Assembly (NCBI GenBank): GCA_947495685.1
Contig: CANLZY010000001.1
Location: 124,001 to 188,000, forward strand
Origin: an uncultured Tropicimonas sp.
GTDB taxonomy: Bacteria; Pseudomonadota; Alphaproteobacteria; Rhodobacterales; Rhodobacteraceae
Direction of reading: 5' to 3'
DNA: 64,000 nt
In this document: positions 36,375 to 45,127 of the stretch, piece by piece
Numbering within the stretch: position 1 is the first letter of the stretch
Layout: each line of letters starts with the position of its first letter
Program-made: the position numbers and the translations under genes
The notes under the pieces: generated by a model
The model's database searches: none
Told to the model about the DNA's origin: nothing
Seen by the model: the letters and a program-made list of their open reading frames with translations, nothing else

Positions 36375-37928
36375 ATGTCCGATCTTCTCGACGATTTCGA
36401 CGCCCCGGAGCCCGGGGCCAACACGCCCGAGTACACCGTGTCCGAAATCTCGGGTGCGGTGAAGAAAACGCTTGAAGGTGCCTTCGGGCGGGTGCGGGTG
36501 CGCGGCGAGGTCGGTCGGGTGTTCAAGGCCCGCTCCGGGCACCTCTATTTTGACGTCAAGGACGACCGCAACGTGCTGGCCTGCACGACCTGGAAGGGCC
36601 AGGTCAACGATCTGGCCGTTGTGCCTGAAGAGGGCATGGAGGTGATCGTCTCCGGCCGTCTGTCGACCTTCGGCGCTCAGTCCAAGTACAACCTCAATGC
36701 CGAACAGGTGGAGCCCGCCGGCATGGGCGCCCTGATGGCGATGCTGGAAAAGCGCAAGAAACAACTGGAAGGCGAGGGCCTGTTTGCCGCCGAGCGCAAG
36801 CGTCCGCTGCCCTACCTGCCCGAGGTCGTCGGGGTCGTGACCTCGCCGTCGGGCGCGGTGATCCGGGACATCCTGCACCGGTTGCGGGACCGCTTTCCAC
36901 GCAAGGTGCTGATCTGGCCGGTGGCGGTACAGGGCAGGGATTGCGCCGCACAGGTCGCCCGGGCAATCGAGGGCTTCAACGCGCTGTCGCCGGGCGGATC
37001 GTTGCCCCGGCCCGATGTTCTGATCGTGGCGCGCGGCGGGGGCTCGATCGAGGACCTTTGGGGTTTCAACGAGGAGATCGTTGCACGGGCGGCGGCGGCG
37101 TCGCAGATCCCGCTGATCTCTGCCGTGGGCCACGAGACCGACACCACGCTGATCGACTATGTCTCCGACATGCGCGCCCCGACGCCGACGGCAGCCGCCG
37201 AGATGGCAGTGCCGGTACGCCTGGACCTGATCGCCCATGTGGACGGGCAGGGGGCACGGCTGTCTGGCGCATTGGCGCGCGGGATGGCGCGACGCGGGGA
37301 ACGGCTGCGCGATCTGGCGCGAGCCTTGCCTCGTCCTGAAACCCTGTTGTCCAACGCCCGCCAGCGGCTGGATCATGCCAGCGACCGCCTCCCGGCTGCC
37401 CTGTGGGCAGGGGTGCAGAAACGCCGGTTGAAATTGGCCCAACGCTCCGCGCCGCTCCGCCCGCAGGCCTTTCGTGCGCGCCTCAAGGCCGAAGACTCGC
37501 ACCTCGCGCGTGTCGACAGCCGGCGAAAACCAGCGCTGGAAAAGCTGCTGAGAAACGCCGGCCGCGACCTGGAAAAACTCTCCGCGCGGCTGTCGCCCAC
37601 TCCTCTGGATCGCGAAGTCAAACGTCGCAGGGACAGACACGCGGCACTGGGCCAGCGGTTCACGACGGCGGCCAACGCGCAAGTGCGCGGCTGGAAACAG
37701 AAAATCGCCGGTCTCGATCGGGTCCTCAAAAGTCTCAACTACGAGGAAACGCTCAAGCGCGGCTTTGCCGTCGTCCGGGGCGACGGCGATGTCGTGACCA
37801 CCAAACAGGCCGCCGAGCAGGCCCGTAGCCTCGACATCCAGTTTGCCGACGGCCACCTGAAACTTGGCCCGTCCCGCAAAGGATCAAGGTCCACCAAGGG
37901 CAAGCCCGATCAGGGCAGCCTGTTCTGA
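36375..37928 (+). CDS. xseA: Exodeoxyribonuclease VII large subunit
   Basis: 517 aa. An N-terminal OB-fold DNA-binding domain (about 25-115), then the catalytic domain with VVTSPSGAVIRDILHRL, RGGGSIEDLWGFNEE and SAVGHETDTT, followed by the long basic coiled-coil region (about 320-470) typical of XseA. It degrades single-stranded DNA together with XseB. XseB is not in the window. ATG 36375 starts at MSDLLDD; longer in-frame starts lack similarity. Confidence 0.96.
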   Translation: MSDLLDDFDAPEPGANTPEYTVSEISGAVKKTLEGAFGRVRVRGEVGRVFKARSGHLYFDVKDDRNVLACTTWKGQVNDLAVVPEEGMEVIVSGRLSTFGAQSKYNLNAEQVEPAGMGALMAMLEKRKKQLEGEGLFAAERKRPLPYLPEVVGVVTSPSGAVIRDILHRLRDRFPRKVLIWPVAVQGRDCAAQVARAIEGFNALSPGGSLPRPDVLIVARGGGSIEDLWGFNEEIVARAAAASQIPLISAVGHETDTTLIDYVSDMRAPTPTAAAEMAVPVRLDLIAHVDGQGARLSGALARGMARRGERLRDLARALPRPETLLSNARQRLDHASDRLPAALWAGVQKRRLKLAQRSAPLRPQAFRARLKAEDSHLARVDSRRKPALEKLLRNAGRDLEKLSARLSPTPLDREVKRRRDRHAALGQRFTTAANAQVRGWKQKIAGLDRVLKSLNYEETLKRGFAVVRGDGDVVTTKQAAEQARSLDIQFADGHLKLGPSRKGSRSTKGKPDQGSLF

Positions 37929-37986
37929 TCAACAGTCTGTTCTTGGTCGAAATACCCTCGCCCGAGGCACGCACAGATCCTGCGCG

Positions 37987-38394
37987 TCAGACTCCGACTT
38001 CCGGCCCAAGGCAGAACAGCGGCTCATCCGCCTCGCCGGCCTCGTACAGTTCGGTCGCGCCCGGCGCATCCTCGAACAGGGCGTGCAACCCGTCACCTCG
38101 GGCAAAGAAGGTCCAACATTGCGGCTCGGGGGTGTCGTCGTAGGCAAAGCAGATGAACCGCCCCTCGGGATACCAGCGGCCTTCCTTGCAGCGCCCATCC
38201 AGGAAGGTCCAGGTCACCCGCCGTCCCTCGCGATACCGCTCTGCCCCATAGGCCGCGCCATCGGCGTAGAAATACAAGGTCCGACCTTGCGTGTGCCGGT
38301 CGAATTCCTCGGCCGTCAGTGGCGTTTCGGCGATGGCGGCGGTCACCGGCCCAAGGCAGGTGGCAAGCAGCAAAAGCAGGTGCGGGATAGGCAT
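37987..38394 (-). CDS. Small exported protein, family not recognised
   Basis: 135 aa with a signal peptide (MPIPHLLLLLATCLGPVTA, cleavage near AIA). The mature part is rich in aromatic residues and Gly (TLYFYADGAAYGAERY, TWTFLDGRCKEGRWYPEG) and has four to five cysteines, consistent with a small disulfide-bonded periplasmic beta-protein. It converges on xseA and diverges from ftsY. I do not assign a function. Confidence 0.65.
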   Translation of the reverse strand: MPIPHLLLLLATCLGPVTAAIAETPLTAEEFDRHTQGRTLYFYADGAAYGAERYREGRRVTWTFLDGRCKEGRWYPEGRFICFAYDDTPEPQCWTFFARGDGLHALFEDAPGATELYEAGEADEPLFCLGPEVGV

Positions 38395-38726
38395 GGGTCA
38401 TCATCCTCGGGACTTTGGCGCAGCATGCCAGATCGGTTCCATTGGCTCCAGTCACCTTTGCGCCAGCCTGCCGGCACGCGCAGGCGAGGTGAACCAGACG
38501 ACAGCGGTGTAGAACTGCACGCGTGTCGGCCGGCGATGACGCATTTCACCTCGATCGGGGGTTTGACGCGATGCGCATTGGCCGACGACCTGCCTGCCTC
38601 GGCCACGCCGTTCCGGCCTTTGCACAGGTCTCAGGACTGCAACGCTTGCCGCGCGCGACATTCGCCGGGGTTCCAAATGTCCGCGCATGTGATTAGGTGA
38701 CGTCGATCCGCAGTGGAAAGAACAAG
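38395..38726. other. Divergent spacer before ftsY; no gene seen
   Basis: About 330 bp with no credible frame on either strand. It should hold the promoters of ftsY and of the small exported protein. A TTGACG hexamer near 38562 could be a -35 element but no good -10 follows at the right distance. Confidence 0.35.
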
Positions 38727-39980
38727 ATGGCATTTTTCAAGAAACTCAAGGACCGGCTGTTCAAGTCTTCGTCGAAACTCGAAGAGGGGCTGGATGCCAT
38801 CGTGCAGGACGGGGGCGTCGAAGAATCCGCTGCGCCGATCCCCGCCCCCCCCCCTGTCGCGCACGATCCCGCGCCCCAGGCAGCCCCGCCAGTCATCGAG
38901 GACACGGCGCCATCAATGCCGGTCGATTCCGGTCCGGTGCCTTCCGGGGAAGCCCCCGAGGCACCTCCAGTGGAACCAGAGCCCCCGGTTGCGCCTGGCG
39001 CCGCGCCACCACCGCCGGACCTGCCCGCGCCGACGCCGCAGGTTGCCCCAACGCCGCCACCGGTCGTTCCGCCCACATCCTCGCAGGGCAACCGTCCCGG
39101 CATTCTGGGCCGATTGCTGGGCCGTGGCGAGGCGCAGACGGTTGTGCGCCGGGTGCTGGATGACGACATGCTGGAGCAGTTGGAAGAACTGCTGATCGCC
39201 GCCGACATGGGCGTCGACACGGCGCTGCGGGTTACGGCCAACATGGCCGAGGGCCGCTTTGGCAAGAAGCTGTCCACAAGCGAAATCAAGCAACTGCTTG
39301 CCGACGAGGTCGCCCGGATCATGGAGCCGGTCGCGCGCCCGATGCCACTTTACCAGAAAAAGCCGCAGGTGGTTCTGGTCGTGGGCGTCAACGGGTCGGG
39401 CAAGACAACGACCATCGGCAAGCTGGCCAGCCAGTTCCACGCGGCCGGAAAAACGGTCGTGATCGCCGCTGGCGACACGTTCCGGGCTGCCGCCGTGGAA
39501 CAGTTGCAGGTCTGGGGCGACCGGGCCGGCGTACCGGTGCTGACCGCGCCAGAGGGCAGCGATCCGGCCAGCCTGGCCTGGGATGCGATGGAAAAGGCGC
39601 AGGCGGACGGGGCGGACCTGTTGATGATCGACACCGCCGGACGGCTGCAGAACCGCGCCGACCTGATGGAGGAACTGGCCAAGATTGTCCGCGTCATCCG
39701 CAAACGGGATCCCGATGCCCCCCACAACACGCTGTTGGTGCTGGACGCAACCACCGGCCAGAACGCGCTGAGCCAGGTTGAGACCTTCCAGAAGCTGGCC
39801 GATGTGTCCGGGCTGGTGATGACCAAGCTTGACGGCACCGCCAAGGGCGGCGTGCTGGTGGCGCTGGCCGATCGCTTCGGGCTGCCGATCCATGCGATCG
39901 GGGTCGGTGAACAGATCGACGATCTGCAACCGTTTGATCCGGAAGAGTTCGCGCAGGCGCTGACCGGAGCGGATGGTTGA
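38727..39980 (+). CDS. ftsY: Signal recognition particle receptor FtsY
   Basis: 417 aa. A short N-terminus (MAFFKKLKDRLFKSSSKL) with a basic amphipathic helix is followed by an acidic, strongly Pro/Ala-rich A domain (about 30-130) and the NG GTPase: GVNGSGKTTTIGKLA, DTFRAAAVEQL, IDTAGRLQNRADLMEEL, TKLDGTAKGG. It receives SRP-ribosome complexes at the inner membrane. GGAAAG lies 7 nt before ATG 38727. Confidence 0.96.
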   Translation: MAFFKKLKDRLFKSSSKLEEGLDAIVQDGGVEESAAPIPAPPPVAHDPAPQAAPPVIEDTAPSMPVDSGPVPSGEAPEAPPVEPEPPVAPGAAPPPPDLPAPTPQVAPTPPPVVPPTSSQGNRPGILGRLLGRGEAQTVVRRVLDDDMLEQLEELLIAADMGVDTALRVTANMAEGRFGKKLSTSEIKQLLADEVARIMEPVARPMPLYQKKPQVVLVVGVNGSGKTTTIGKLASQFHAAGKTVVIAAGDTFRAAAVEQLQVWGDRAGVPVLTAPEGSDPASLAWDAMEKAQADGADLLMIDTAGRLQNRADLMEELAKIVRVIRKRDPDAPHNTLLVLDATTGQNALSQVETFQKLADVSGLVMTKLDGTAKGGVLVALADRFGLPIHAIGVGEQIDDLQPFDPEEFAQALTGADG

Positions 39981-40163
39981 GGCGCGCCGAAGGGTGACGC
40001 CGCTCGCGGTAACTCAGCGGCTGGGATGGCTTGCGGGTCGGACCGTCTTTGCAGATGCAGCGGTTCGGATGAAGGCAGACGCGTCGCGGCACCGTACTGG
40101 GCACCTCGTTGACTTGGTGCTGCGTGTGGGTGCGATCCGCACTGACATGGCCCGACGGGTTCC

Positions 40164-41066
40164 ATGAGCGACTGGATCATCGGACTTGAGGGGACCGAGG
40201 CGGGCGCCACGGTCGCGATGTTCCTAGCCCTTGGCGCAGCCTTCCTGCACGCTGTCTTTGGCGCCCTGCAAAAGGGCCGGCACGACCCCTGGCTCAGCCG
40301 AGGCGTGATCGACGCCTGGTTGTTCGTGCTGTCCGCGCCCATCGCCCTGTTCGTTGTGCCCTGGCCGCAGGGGTGGGTCTGGTTGTTGCTGCTCGGGGCA
40401 ATGGCGATCCATTTCGTCTACAAGATCGGCATGGCGCTGGCCTTTTCGCGCGGCGCATTCACGGTGGTCTACCCGGTCGTGCGCGGTTCGGGCCCGTTGT
40501 TTACCGTGATCGGGGCGTGGCTGCTGTTTGGCGAAACCTTCTCGCTTGTTCAATGGCTTGGTGTGCTGGTTCTGGTGGCCGGAATCTTCGGGCTGGCCGT
40601 CTATAACCTGATCCATGTCGAGGTCGCCCGCGAAACGCTGGTGCCGGCGTTGTGGCTGGCGGTGGGAACGGGGGCAACGGTCGCGCTCTATACGACCTAT
40701 GACGCCTATGGAATTCGCGCCACGCCGGACCCATTTACCTTTCTGGCATGGTTCTTCTTTTTGACGGCAATGGACATGCCCGTCATCGCAGCCTTGCGCT
40801 GGCGACATATGCGCCACCGTCCGACGCTTGGCCCGCTGGTGTGGCGGGGCTTTGCCGGGGCGTTGGTGGCTTGGGGCAGTTTTGGCTCGGTGATGCTGGC
40901 AACCCGGCTCGACAAGGTCGGCGAGGCGGCCGTCCTGCGCGAGACGTCGACGGTGTTTGCAGCGCTGATCGGCTGGCTGATCCTCAAGGAAAGCGTCGGC
41001 CCGCGGCGGCTGGCGTTGATGGCCACGATTGCTCTCGGCGCCGTCATCGTCGAGTTTGGCGGTTGA
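40164..41066 (+). CDS. EamA/DMT-family transporter
   Basis: 300 aa with about ten membrane helices arranged as two EamA repeats. The first repeat ends in the FSRGAFTVVYPVVRGSGPLF region and the second in RETSTVFAALIGWLILKES. It is a drug/metabolite-type exporter or importer of the inner membrane; the substrate is unknown. The 183-bp gap after ftsY holds no recognised gene. yciB follows 55 bp downstream. Confidence 0.88.
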   Translation: MSDWIIGLEGTEAGATVAMFLALGAAFLHAVFGALQKGRHDPWLSRGVIDAWLFVLSAPIALFVVPWPQGWVWLLLLGAMAIHFVYKIGMALAFSRGAFTVVYPVVRGSGPLFTVIGAWLLFGETFSLVQWLGVLVLVAGIFGLAVYNLIHVEVARETLVPALWLAVGTGATVALYTTYDAYGIRATPDPFTFLAWFFFLTAMDMPVIAALRWRHMRHRPTLGPLVWRGFAGALVAWGSFGSVMLATRLDKVGEAAVLRETSTVFAALIGWLILKESVGPRRLALMATIALGAVIVEFGG

Positions 41067-41120
41067 CAGGCAGGCAAAAACACGATGTCCCATGTGGGAC
41101 AAAGGCATAGAGTGGACCCG

Positions 41121-41732
41121 ATGCAGGAAAAGACGATCAACCCGGTTTTGAAGCAGGTGCTGGAGCTTGGCCCGACACTGGGCTTCTTCGTGGCCTATAT
41201 CTACATGCGCGAGAACACCTACACGATCGGTGGAACCGAGTACGATGGGTTCATCGTGGCCGCAGGGGCGTTTGTGCCGTTCCTGCTGGCATCCATGGCC
41301 GTGCTGTGGAAGCTGACCGGAAAACTGTCGCGCATTCAGGTTGTCACGGCGGTGATGGTCATCGTCTTTGGCGGGCTGACGGTCTGGTTCAACGACGAGA
41401 CGTTCTTCAAGATGAAGACAACCATCGTCTACGGCCTGTTTGCCGGATTGCTGGGAATCGGGCTGTTACAGGGCAAAAGCTACATGGCCTGGATCCTGGG
41501 TGACATGATGCCGATGGCCGACGAGGGCTGGATGAAACTGACCCGCCGTCTGGCGCTTGGGTTTGCCGTGCTGGCCGTGGCCAACGAATTTGTCTGGCGC
41601 ACGATGTCCACCGATGCCTGGGTCAAGATCGAGACCTTCGGATTCCCCCTCGCGTTGTTCATCTACCTGTCGGCGCAGATCCTCAGCCTGCAGAAATACG
41701 TCGAGGTCGACGAAGACCAACCGGCGGAATAA
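41121..41732 (+). CDS. yciB: Septation protein A / inner membrane protein YciB
   Basis: 203 aa, mostly hydrophobic, with five or more helices and the family pattern VLELGPTLGFFVAYI near the N-terminus and FKMKTTIVYGLFAGLLGIGLLQGK centrally. YciB/IspZ proteins are linked to cell-envelope synthesis and septation. ATG 41121 (MQEKTINPVLKQ) fits the family. It converges on the GT29-like gene with a 9-bp gap. Confidence 0.9.
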   Translation: MQEKTINPVLKQVLELGPTLGFFVAYIYMRENTYTIGGTEYDGFIVAAGAFVPFLLASMAVLWKLTGKLSRIQVVTAVMVIVFGGLTVWFNDETFFKMKTTIVYGLFAGLLGIGLLQGKSYMAWILGDMMPMADEGWMKLTRRLALGFAVLAVANEFVWRTMSTDAWVKIETFGFPLALFIYLSAQILSLQKYVEVDEDQPAE

Positions 41733-41741
41733 CCAACGTTT

Positions 41742-42311
41742 TCAGGCGCGAAAGATGCGCCCCTCGGGAATGCGGGCGCGGGCGAAGGCCTCTTCGCCCG
41801 TCGGCGAATGCGGGCCGGGGCGCAGCATGCCGTTGTAATTGGTCGGGGTCTGCCAGAAGTCGAACCCATACAGCCACAGGTCGCCGGTGCCGAGCGCGCG
41901 TGTGACCAGGTCGATGGCCATGCAGCCGGTGGACGGGCGATTTCCGATTTCTGTCTCGACCTGCTGCTGCCATTCGGTCGGATAGAAATACATCCCGGCG
42001 ATTTCCTGCTGCGACAGCCGCTCGCGCTTGGATGGCGTCATCCAGGCAACATGCGGGGCCGCGCGCAGGTAGTCCGGGGCGGGCGGGGCCGATATCATTA
42101 GGGCATCCATGCGTGGCATCCGCTCAGGGCCATGCATGAACGCGCCCTTGTTGAGGCGGATGATGAAATCATGGCGGTCCAGTTGCCCCGGTGCTTCGAC
42201 AAAACTGGATGCGTTGCCGACAATCGCGACCGAGCGGTCCCGAAAGTCGGCAAAAAGCCCGCGCAGGTCGCGGCAGCCGGCCGGAACCCCGGTGATCGCC
42301 TCCGCTACCAT
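41742..42311 (-). CDS. GT29 (sialyltransferase-like) glycosyltransferase
   Basis: 189 aa. Sialyltransferase-type motifs are recognisable: VAIVGNASSF with IIRLNKG (L-motif-like) and STGCMAIDLVTRALG followed by DLWLYGFDFW (S-motif-like). Bacterial GT29-like proteins may act on surface glycans; a CMP-sialic acid donor is not proven. The ATG at 42311 overlaps the stop of the upstream methyltransferase gene (7-bp overlap), which decides the start. Probably one operon with the methyltransferase. Confidence 0.75.
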   Translation of the reverse strand: MVAEAITGVPAGCRDLRGLFADFRDRSVAIVGNASSFVEAPGQLDRHDFIIRLNKGAFMHGPERMPRMDALMISAPPAPDYLRAAPHVAWMTPSKRERLSQQEIAGMYFYPTEWQQQVETEIGNRPSTGCMAIDLVTRALGTGDLWLYGFDFWQTPTNYNGMLRPGPHSPTGEEAFARARIPEGRIFRA

Positions 42312-42844
42312 GTCACGAAGGAACAGGTCGATTCGCGATAGCTCTTGACCGGGCGGACCTTGGAGAAATGCTGTTTCAGGCGCGCCTGCCACCAGTCGGC
42401 GGGTTGAACCGTGCAATGGGCATTGCTGCCGTCGGGCAACGTGGCGCGGGCTTCGATGCAGGAAATGTTGAAATAGACCCGTTCCGAGACCACCCGAATG
42501 CGGGACAGGATGTCGTCGATGGCGCCTTCGGGGATGTGTTCCAGAACATCGGTGTTCAACACCAGATCGGCGGCCTCGACGGGCAAGGTGGAGAATTCGG
42601 GGATCGCCGGATCATACCGATAGGCGGTGGCGTCGTTCAGCTTTGCCAGCCAGTCGACCAGCCGGGACCTGCCGCACCCGAAATCAAGGATGCTGTCGAT
42701 GCCCTCCAGGGCGACCACCTGCCGCTGAATGAACCCCAATTGCTGCTCGGAGCTCATGCCATACTGCGGCCGTTCCTCGTGGATCTGCCGGTATTGGTCG
42801 ATCAGGTGGTCTGACAGGTTTTCGGTTGATGTGGCGTTTGACAC
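42305..42844 (-). CDS. Class I SAM-dependent methyltransferase
   Basis: 179 aa. Motif I SILDFGCGRSR (SAM-binding) and the post-I/II region ADLVLNTDVLEHIPEG fit the Methyltransf_11/23 group. It is compact and lacks an obvious substrate domain. Its overlap with the GT29-like gene suggests that the two act on the same surface sugar or glycolipid. A pseudogene lies directly upstream on the same strand. Confidence 0.83.
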   Translation of the reverse strand: MSNATSTENLSDHLIDQYRQIHEERPQYGMSSEQQLGFIQRQVVALEGIDSILDFGCGRSRLVDWLAKLNDATAYRYDPAIPEFSTLPVEAADLVLNTDVLEHIPEGAIDDILSRIRVVSERVYFNISCIEARATLPDGSNAHCTVQPADWWQARLKQHFSKVRPVKSYRESTCSFVTW

Positions 42845-42889
42845 GGCTCACTCCTACGAGGGGCCGTGACAGGAAGAACGGCCAGTTTG

Positions 42890-43650
42890 CACGACACTAG
42901 ACACAGACGCGCAGGGGCGGCAAGGGGCGGACGCTTGCGCCGGAACATGACCTTGTGGCCATCCTGTTTGGCCGGGAAATCGGCGCATTTCTCGGCGGCA
43001 AGCGCGCGGCCACGGATGACGGCGGGGCTGGCGCTGACGGTTTCCAGCCAACGGGAAAAGTGCAGCGTGGCCTCCAGCGTCTGTTGCTGACCCTCCCCAC
43101 GGCGAGGCACAGCTTCGGCGATGGACTGGAAATCGGCGGCGACCAACGGTCGACCAATTTGGTGTTGGACAGTCACCGGGGCGACCTGCCAGTTCAGCAG
43201 GGCGCGAAACAGAACGAACAGCCCGGGCGGCTGGTAGGCGGACCAGTGGCAAAACGCCTTTCCGGCACAGCGACGAGGAATCTCCTTCCGCCAAGTGCGC
43301 TCGGGTCTGCGCGGCGAAGGTGGCGGACCATTGCGATCCGCTCGGCCAGAACCCGTCCGGTTTCAAAGGCCTGCCCATTGGCGTGGCAGATCGCGCTTCG
43401 CGCCTCCCGACCGAAGACACGGTACAGCGGCTCGTTCCGATCATCCTCCCAAGTCGCGGGATCGCGCTCGTGGGCTGTCGTTTTGCGGGGCGGCGACAGA
43501 AAGTGCCTGTGCGGTTGCCGTCGTCTCGGGATGGCGAAGACCTGGCTCGTGGATCAGCGCCATCGCCACCGCCGTCGGGTTGCCGCGAGTCTGCTTCGAT
43601 GGGGTTACGGTGCGGCTGCACCAAGGTGACAGGGCTGTAACGGATTGGGA
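42890..43650 (-). pseudogene. Frameshifted gene remnant of unknown family
   Basis: No single frame covers this stretch, but three consecutive minus-strand pieces look protein-like. The first contains MALIHEPGLRHPETTATAQA (about 43560-43500), the second NEPLYRVFGREARSAICHAN and QAFETGRVLAERIAMVRHL (about 43450-43315), the third TWRKEIPRRCAGKAFCHWSA, FVLFRALLNWQVAPVTVQ and TLHFSRWLETVSASPAVIRG (about 43300-42910). Two frameshifts, near 43495 and 43305, join them. It lies just upstream of the methyltransferase gene and may once have belonged to that surface-glycan unit. Boundaries are approximate. Confidence 0.5.
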
Positions 43651-43669
43651 ACGCGCGGCCGGCGGTCGC

Positions 43670-43698
43670 TTGACGCCACCCCGGCATCGGCGCTAGTT
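43670..43698 (+). promoter_or_regulatory. Ancestral metZ promoter, now cut off from metZ
   Basis: TTGACG (43670-43675), a 17-bp spacer and CTAGTT (43693-43698) fit an alphaproteobacterial housekeeping promoter. The expected start, about 43704-43705, coincides with CGTGGC (43704-43709), which is exactly complementary to GCCACG in the SAM-II aptamer now at 52375-52380. It therefore looks like the original metZ promoter with the first strand of the riboswitch, left behind by the inserted element. Confidence 0.6.
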
Positions 43699-43707
43699 GA
43701 GCGCGTG

Positions 43708-43719
43708 GCGATTTGTACA
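43708..43719 (+). repeat. Left attachment core (attL)
   Basis: GCGATTTGTACA, identical to 52352-52363; over 18 bp (43705-43722 against 52349-52366) 16 positions match. It is also part of a local palindrome GGCGAT-TTGTAC-ATCGCC (43707-43724). Host sequence lies to its left. Confidence 0.75.
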
Positions 43720-43779
43720 TCGCCTTGTGTGATCATTAAAATATTGAAAAGTATCGAATAAATCACACTGCGCCTCGCG

Positions 43780-43801
43780 GGGCATACTGTAGGGCATACC
43801 C
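43780..43801 (+). repeat. Left arm-type repeats (two copies)
   Basis: GGGCATAC at 43780-43787 and AGGGCATACCC at 43791-43801. They are the inverse of the GGTATGCCCTGG repeats at the right end and probably bind the integrase arm domain. Confidence 0.5.
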
Positions 43802-43998
43802 GCTGTCTGAAGCATGACCGTTGCTTGGTCAGGTTCCGCAGCTTGAGGGAGGCCGGGTCACCTTTCGTATGACCCTCAGCGATAGTTGCGGATTGACGGT
43901 AACATGTGGCCAAATTACCGGCTATTACCTCGGGTCACTCCTTGACGATGCGCCAATCCAACTCCTTCTTCGCTGTTCAAACAGCAAGGAGAGGATTT

Positions 43999-44580
43999 TT
44001 GAATAAAACGAAATGGTTAGGAGCCATAGCGCTACTCGGGCTTGCCGCTTGCGGACCTGAGGACGATTTTGAGTCCGCTATCAATGCTGATATCGGCGAC
44101 AAACAGAAATGTTGGAGTTTTTCCGGGTCATCGGGAACACCTAATGGGGCCTATTGGACGGTTGAGGTCAAACGCGGTATGTTTGCCGATGACGTCAATC
44201 CAATTCTTGAAGGACTTCAAGAGCAGGGTTTGGTTGAACTTGAGGTCATTTCGCATCGTAAACACTCCCACACGCAGAAAAAAGACACCTTCGACAAAGT
44301 CTCAGTCACAGACGCCGGAGCCGCCGCCAATCTCTGGACTGCTGGCGAAGGCATCTGCATCGGCCATCGAGTCGTCGAAAAAATCGTGCGTTTCACATAC
44401 GCGGATCAGGGCTCAAACAAAAACGCAGCCGAGGTCGAATACACTTGGAAGCTCTCAGGCTTCCCCAGCTGGTTCGATCCGAAGCATTATCCTTCGGTCA
44501 GAGGTGTCAACACAGCTGTTGAAGGCTCCGCCTCTCTTCAGAAATCATCTGACGGCTGGCACGTGCTTTTCGCTATGTAG
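43999..44580 (+). CDS. Putative lipoprotein, function unknown
   Basis: 193 aa from TTG 43999, chosen because AAGGAG lies about 8 nt upstream and the product then starts with a lipoprotein signal (NKTKWLGAIALLGLAAC, lipobox LAAC). The mature part has VEVKRGMFADDVNPILEGLQ and WKLSGFPSWFDPKHYP; I do not recognise the family. It is the first gene inside the left end of the element and points inward, so it could be read from the stranded metZ promoter 300 bp upstream. Base composition is less GC-rich than the host genes. Confidence 0.65.
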   Translation: MNKTKWLGAIALLGLAACGPEDDFESAINADIGDKQKCWSFSGSSGTPNGAYWTVEVKRGMFADDVNPILEGLQEQGLVELEVISHRKHSHTQKKDTFDKVSVTDAGAAANLWTAGEGICIGHRVVEKIVRFTYADQGSNKNAAEVEYTWKLSGFPSWFDPKHYPSVRGVNTAVEGSASLQKSSDGWHVLFAM

Positions 44581-45127
44581 CGGCAGCAAACGAATGCCTT
44601 GGTTTCAGTGAGCCACGATCACGATAAGTCCTCAAATGTCGAGGGGCGAGTCTTTCAGCCGGTGCCCCCTCGTCCATGGCAAGGACCCCAGCAGGCTGCT
44701 GAGAAACTCCCGCCTCGACAACGACTTGAGAACATGATCCCGTCTTCTCACGAGATTGATGGGGCGATGATGCGTGAGGCTGACCCAACGAGCGGGTCAT
44801 GAATTCAGCGGCCTGCCAATAGACAACTGGTAGGCCGCGTCCTCTTCAACAGCGTGTGGCGTTCATGAAGAAGCAGGGCGTCAGGGCAGCTATCGTTACC
44901 GAAAGAACAAAGGACTTCCGAGGGGAGACGTCGGTGCATACAGGGAGGGCATTCGTTCGATCCTCTCCAATGGCACCGTTTGTTGTTCATTTTGGGTAGA
45001 CCCTGCTCGGACCCGACACCTATCTTTCAGGACCACAGGAAAATAAAGGTCATTTAACATGCCCGTAATCTAACTGGACCAATTCCAGGATACATTATTG
45101 ATGCAATCTGGAACGCTAGGTGATTGA
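44581..45127. other. Non-coding stretch before the recombinase gene
   Basis: About 550 bp without a convincing gene. A short palindrome CTGGA-CCAAT-TCCAG (45074-45088), 40 bp before the recombinase start, could be part of its recombination or operator site. Remaining frames look like decayed sequence. Confidence 0.35.

Noticed and set aside
43690-43730. tRNA or tRNA fragment as integration target
   Set aside because: The boundary repeat has no T-arm or anticodon features; it fits a SAM-II aptamer strand instead.
44581-45127. Insertion sequence end in the non-coding stretch
   Set aside because: No transposase motif, terminal inverted repeats or target duplication could be identified.
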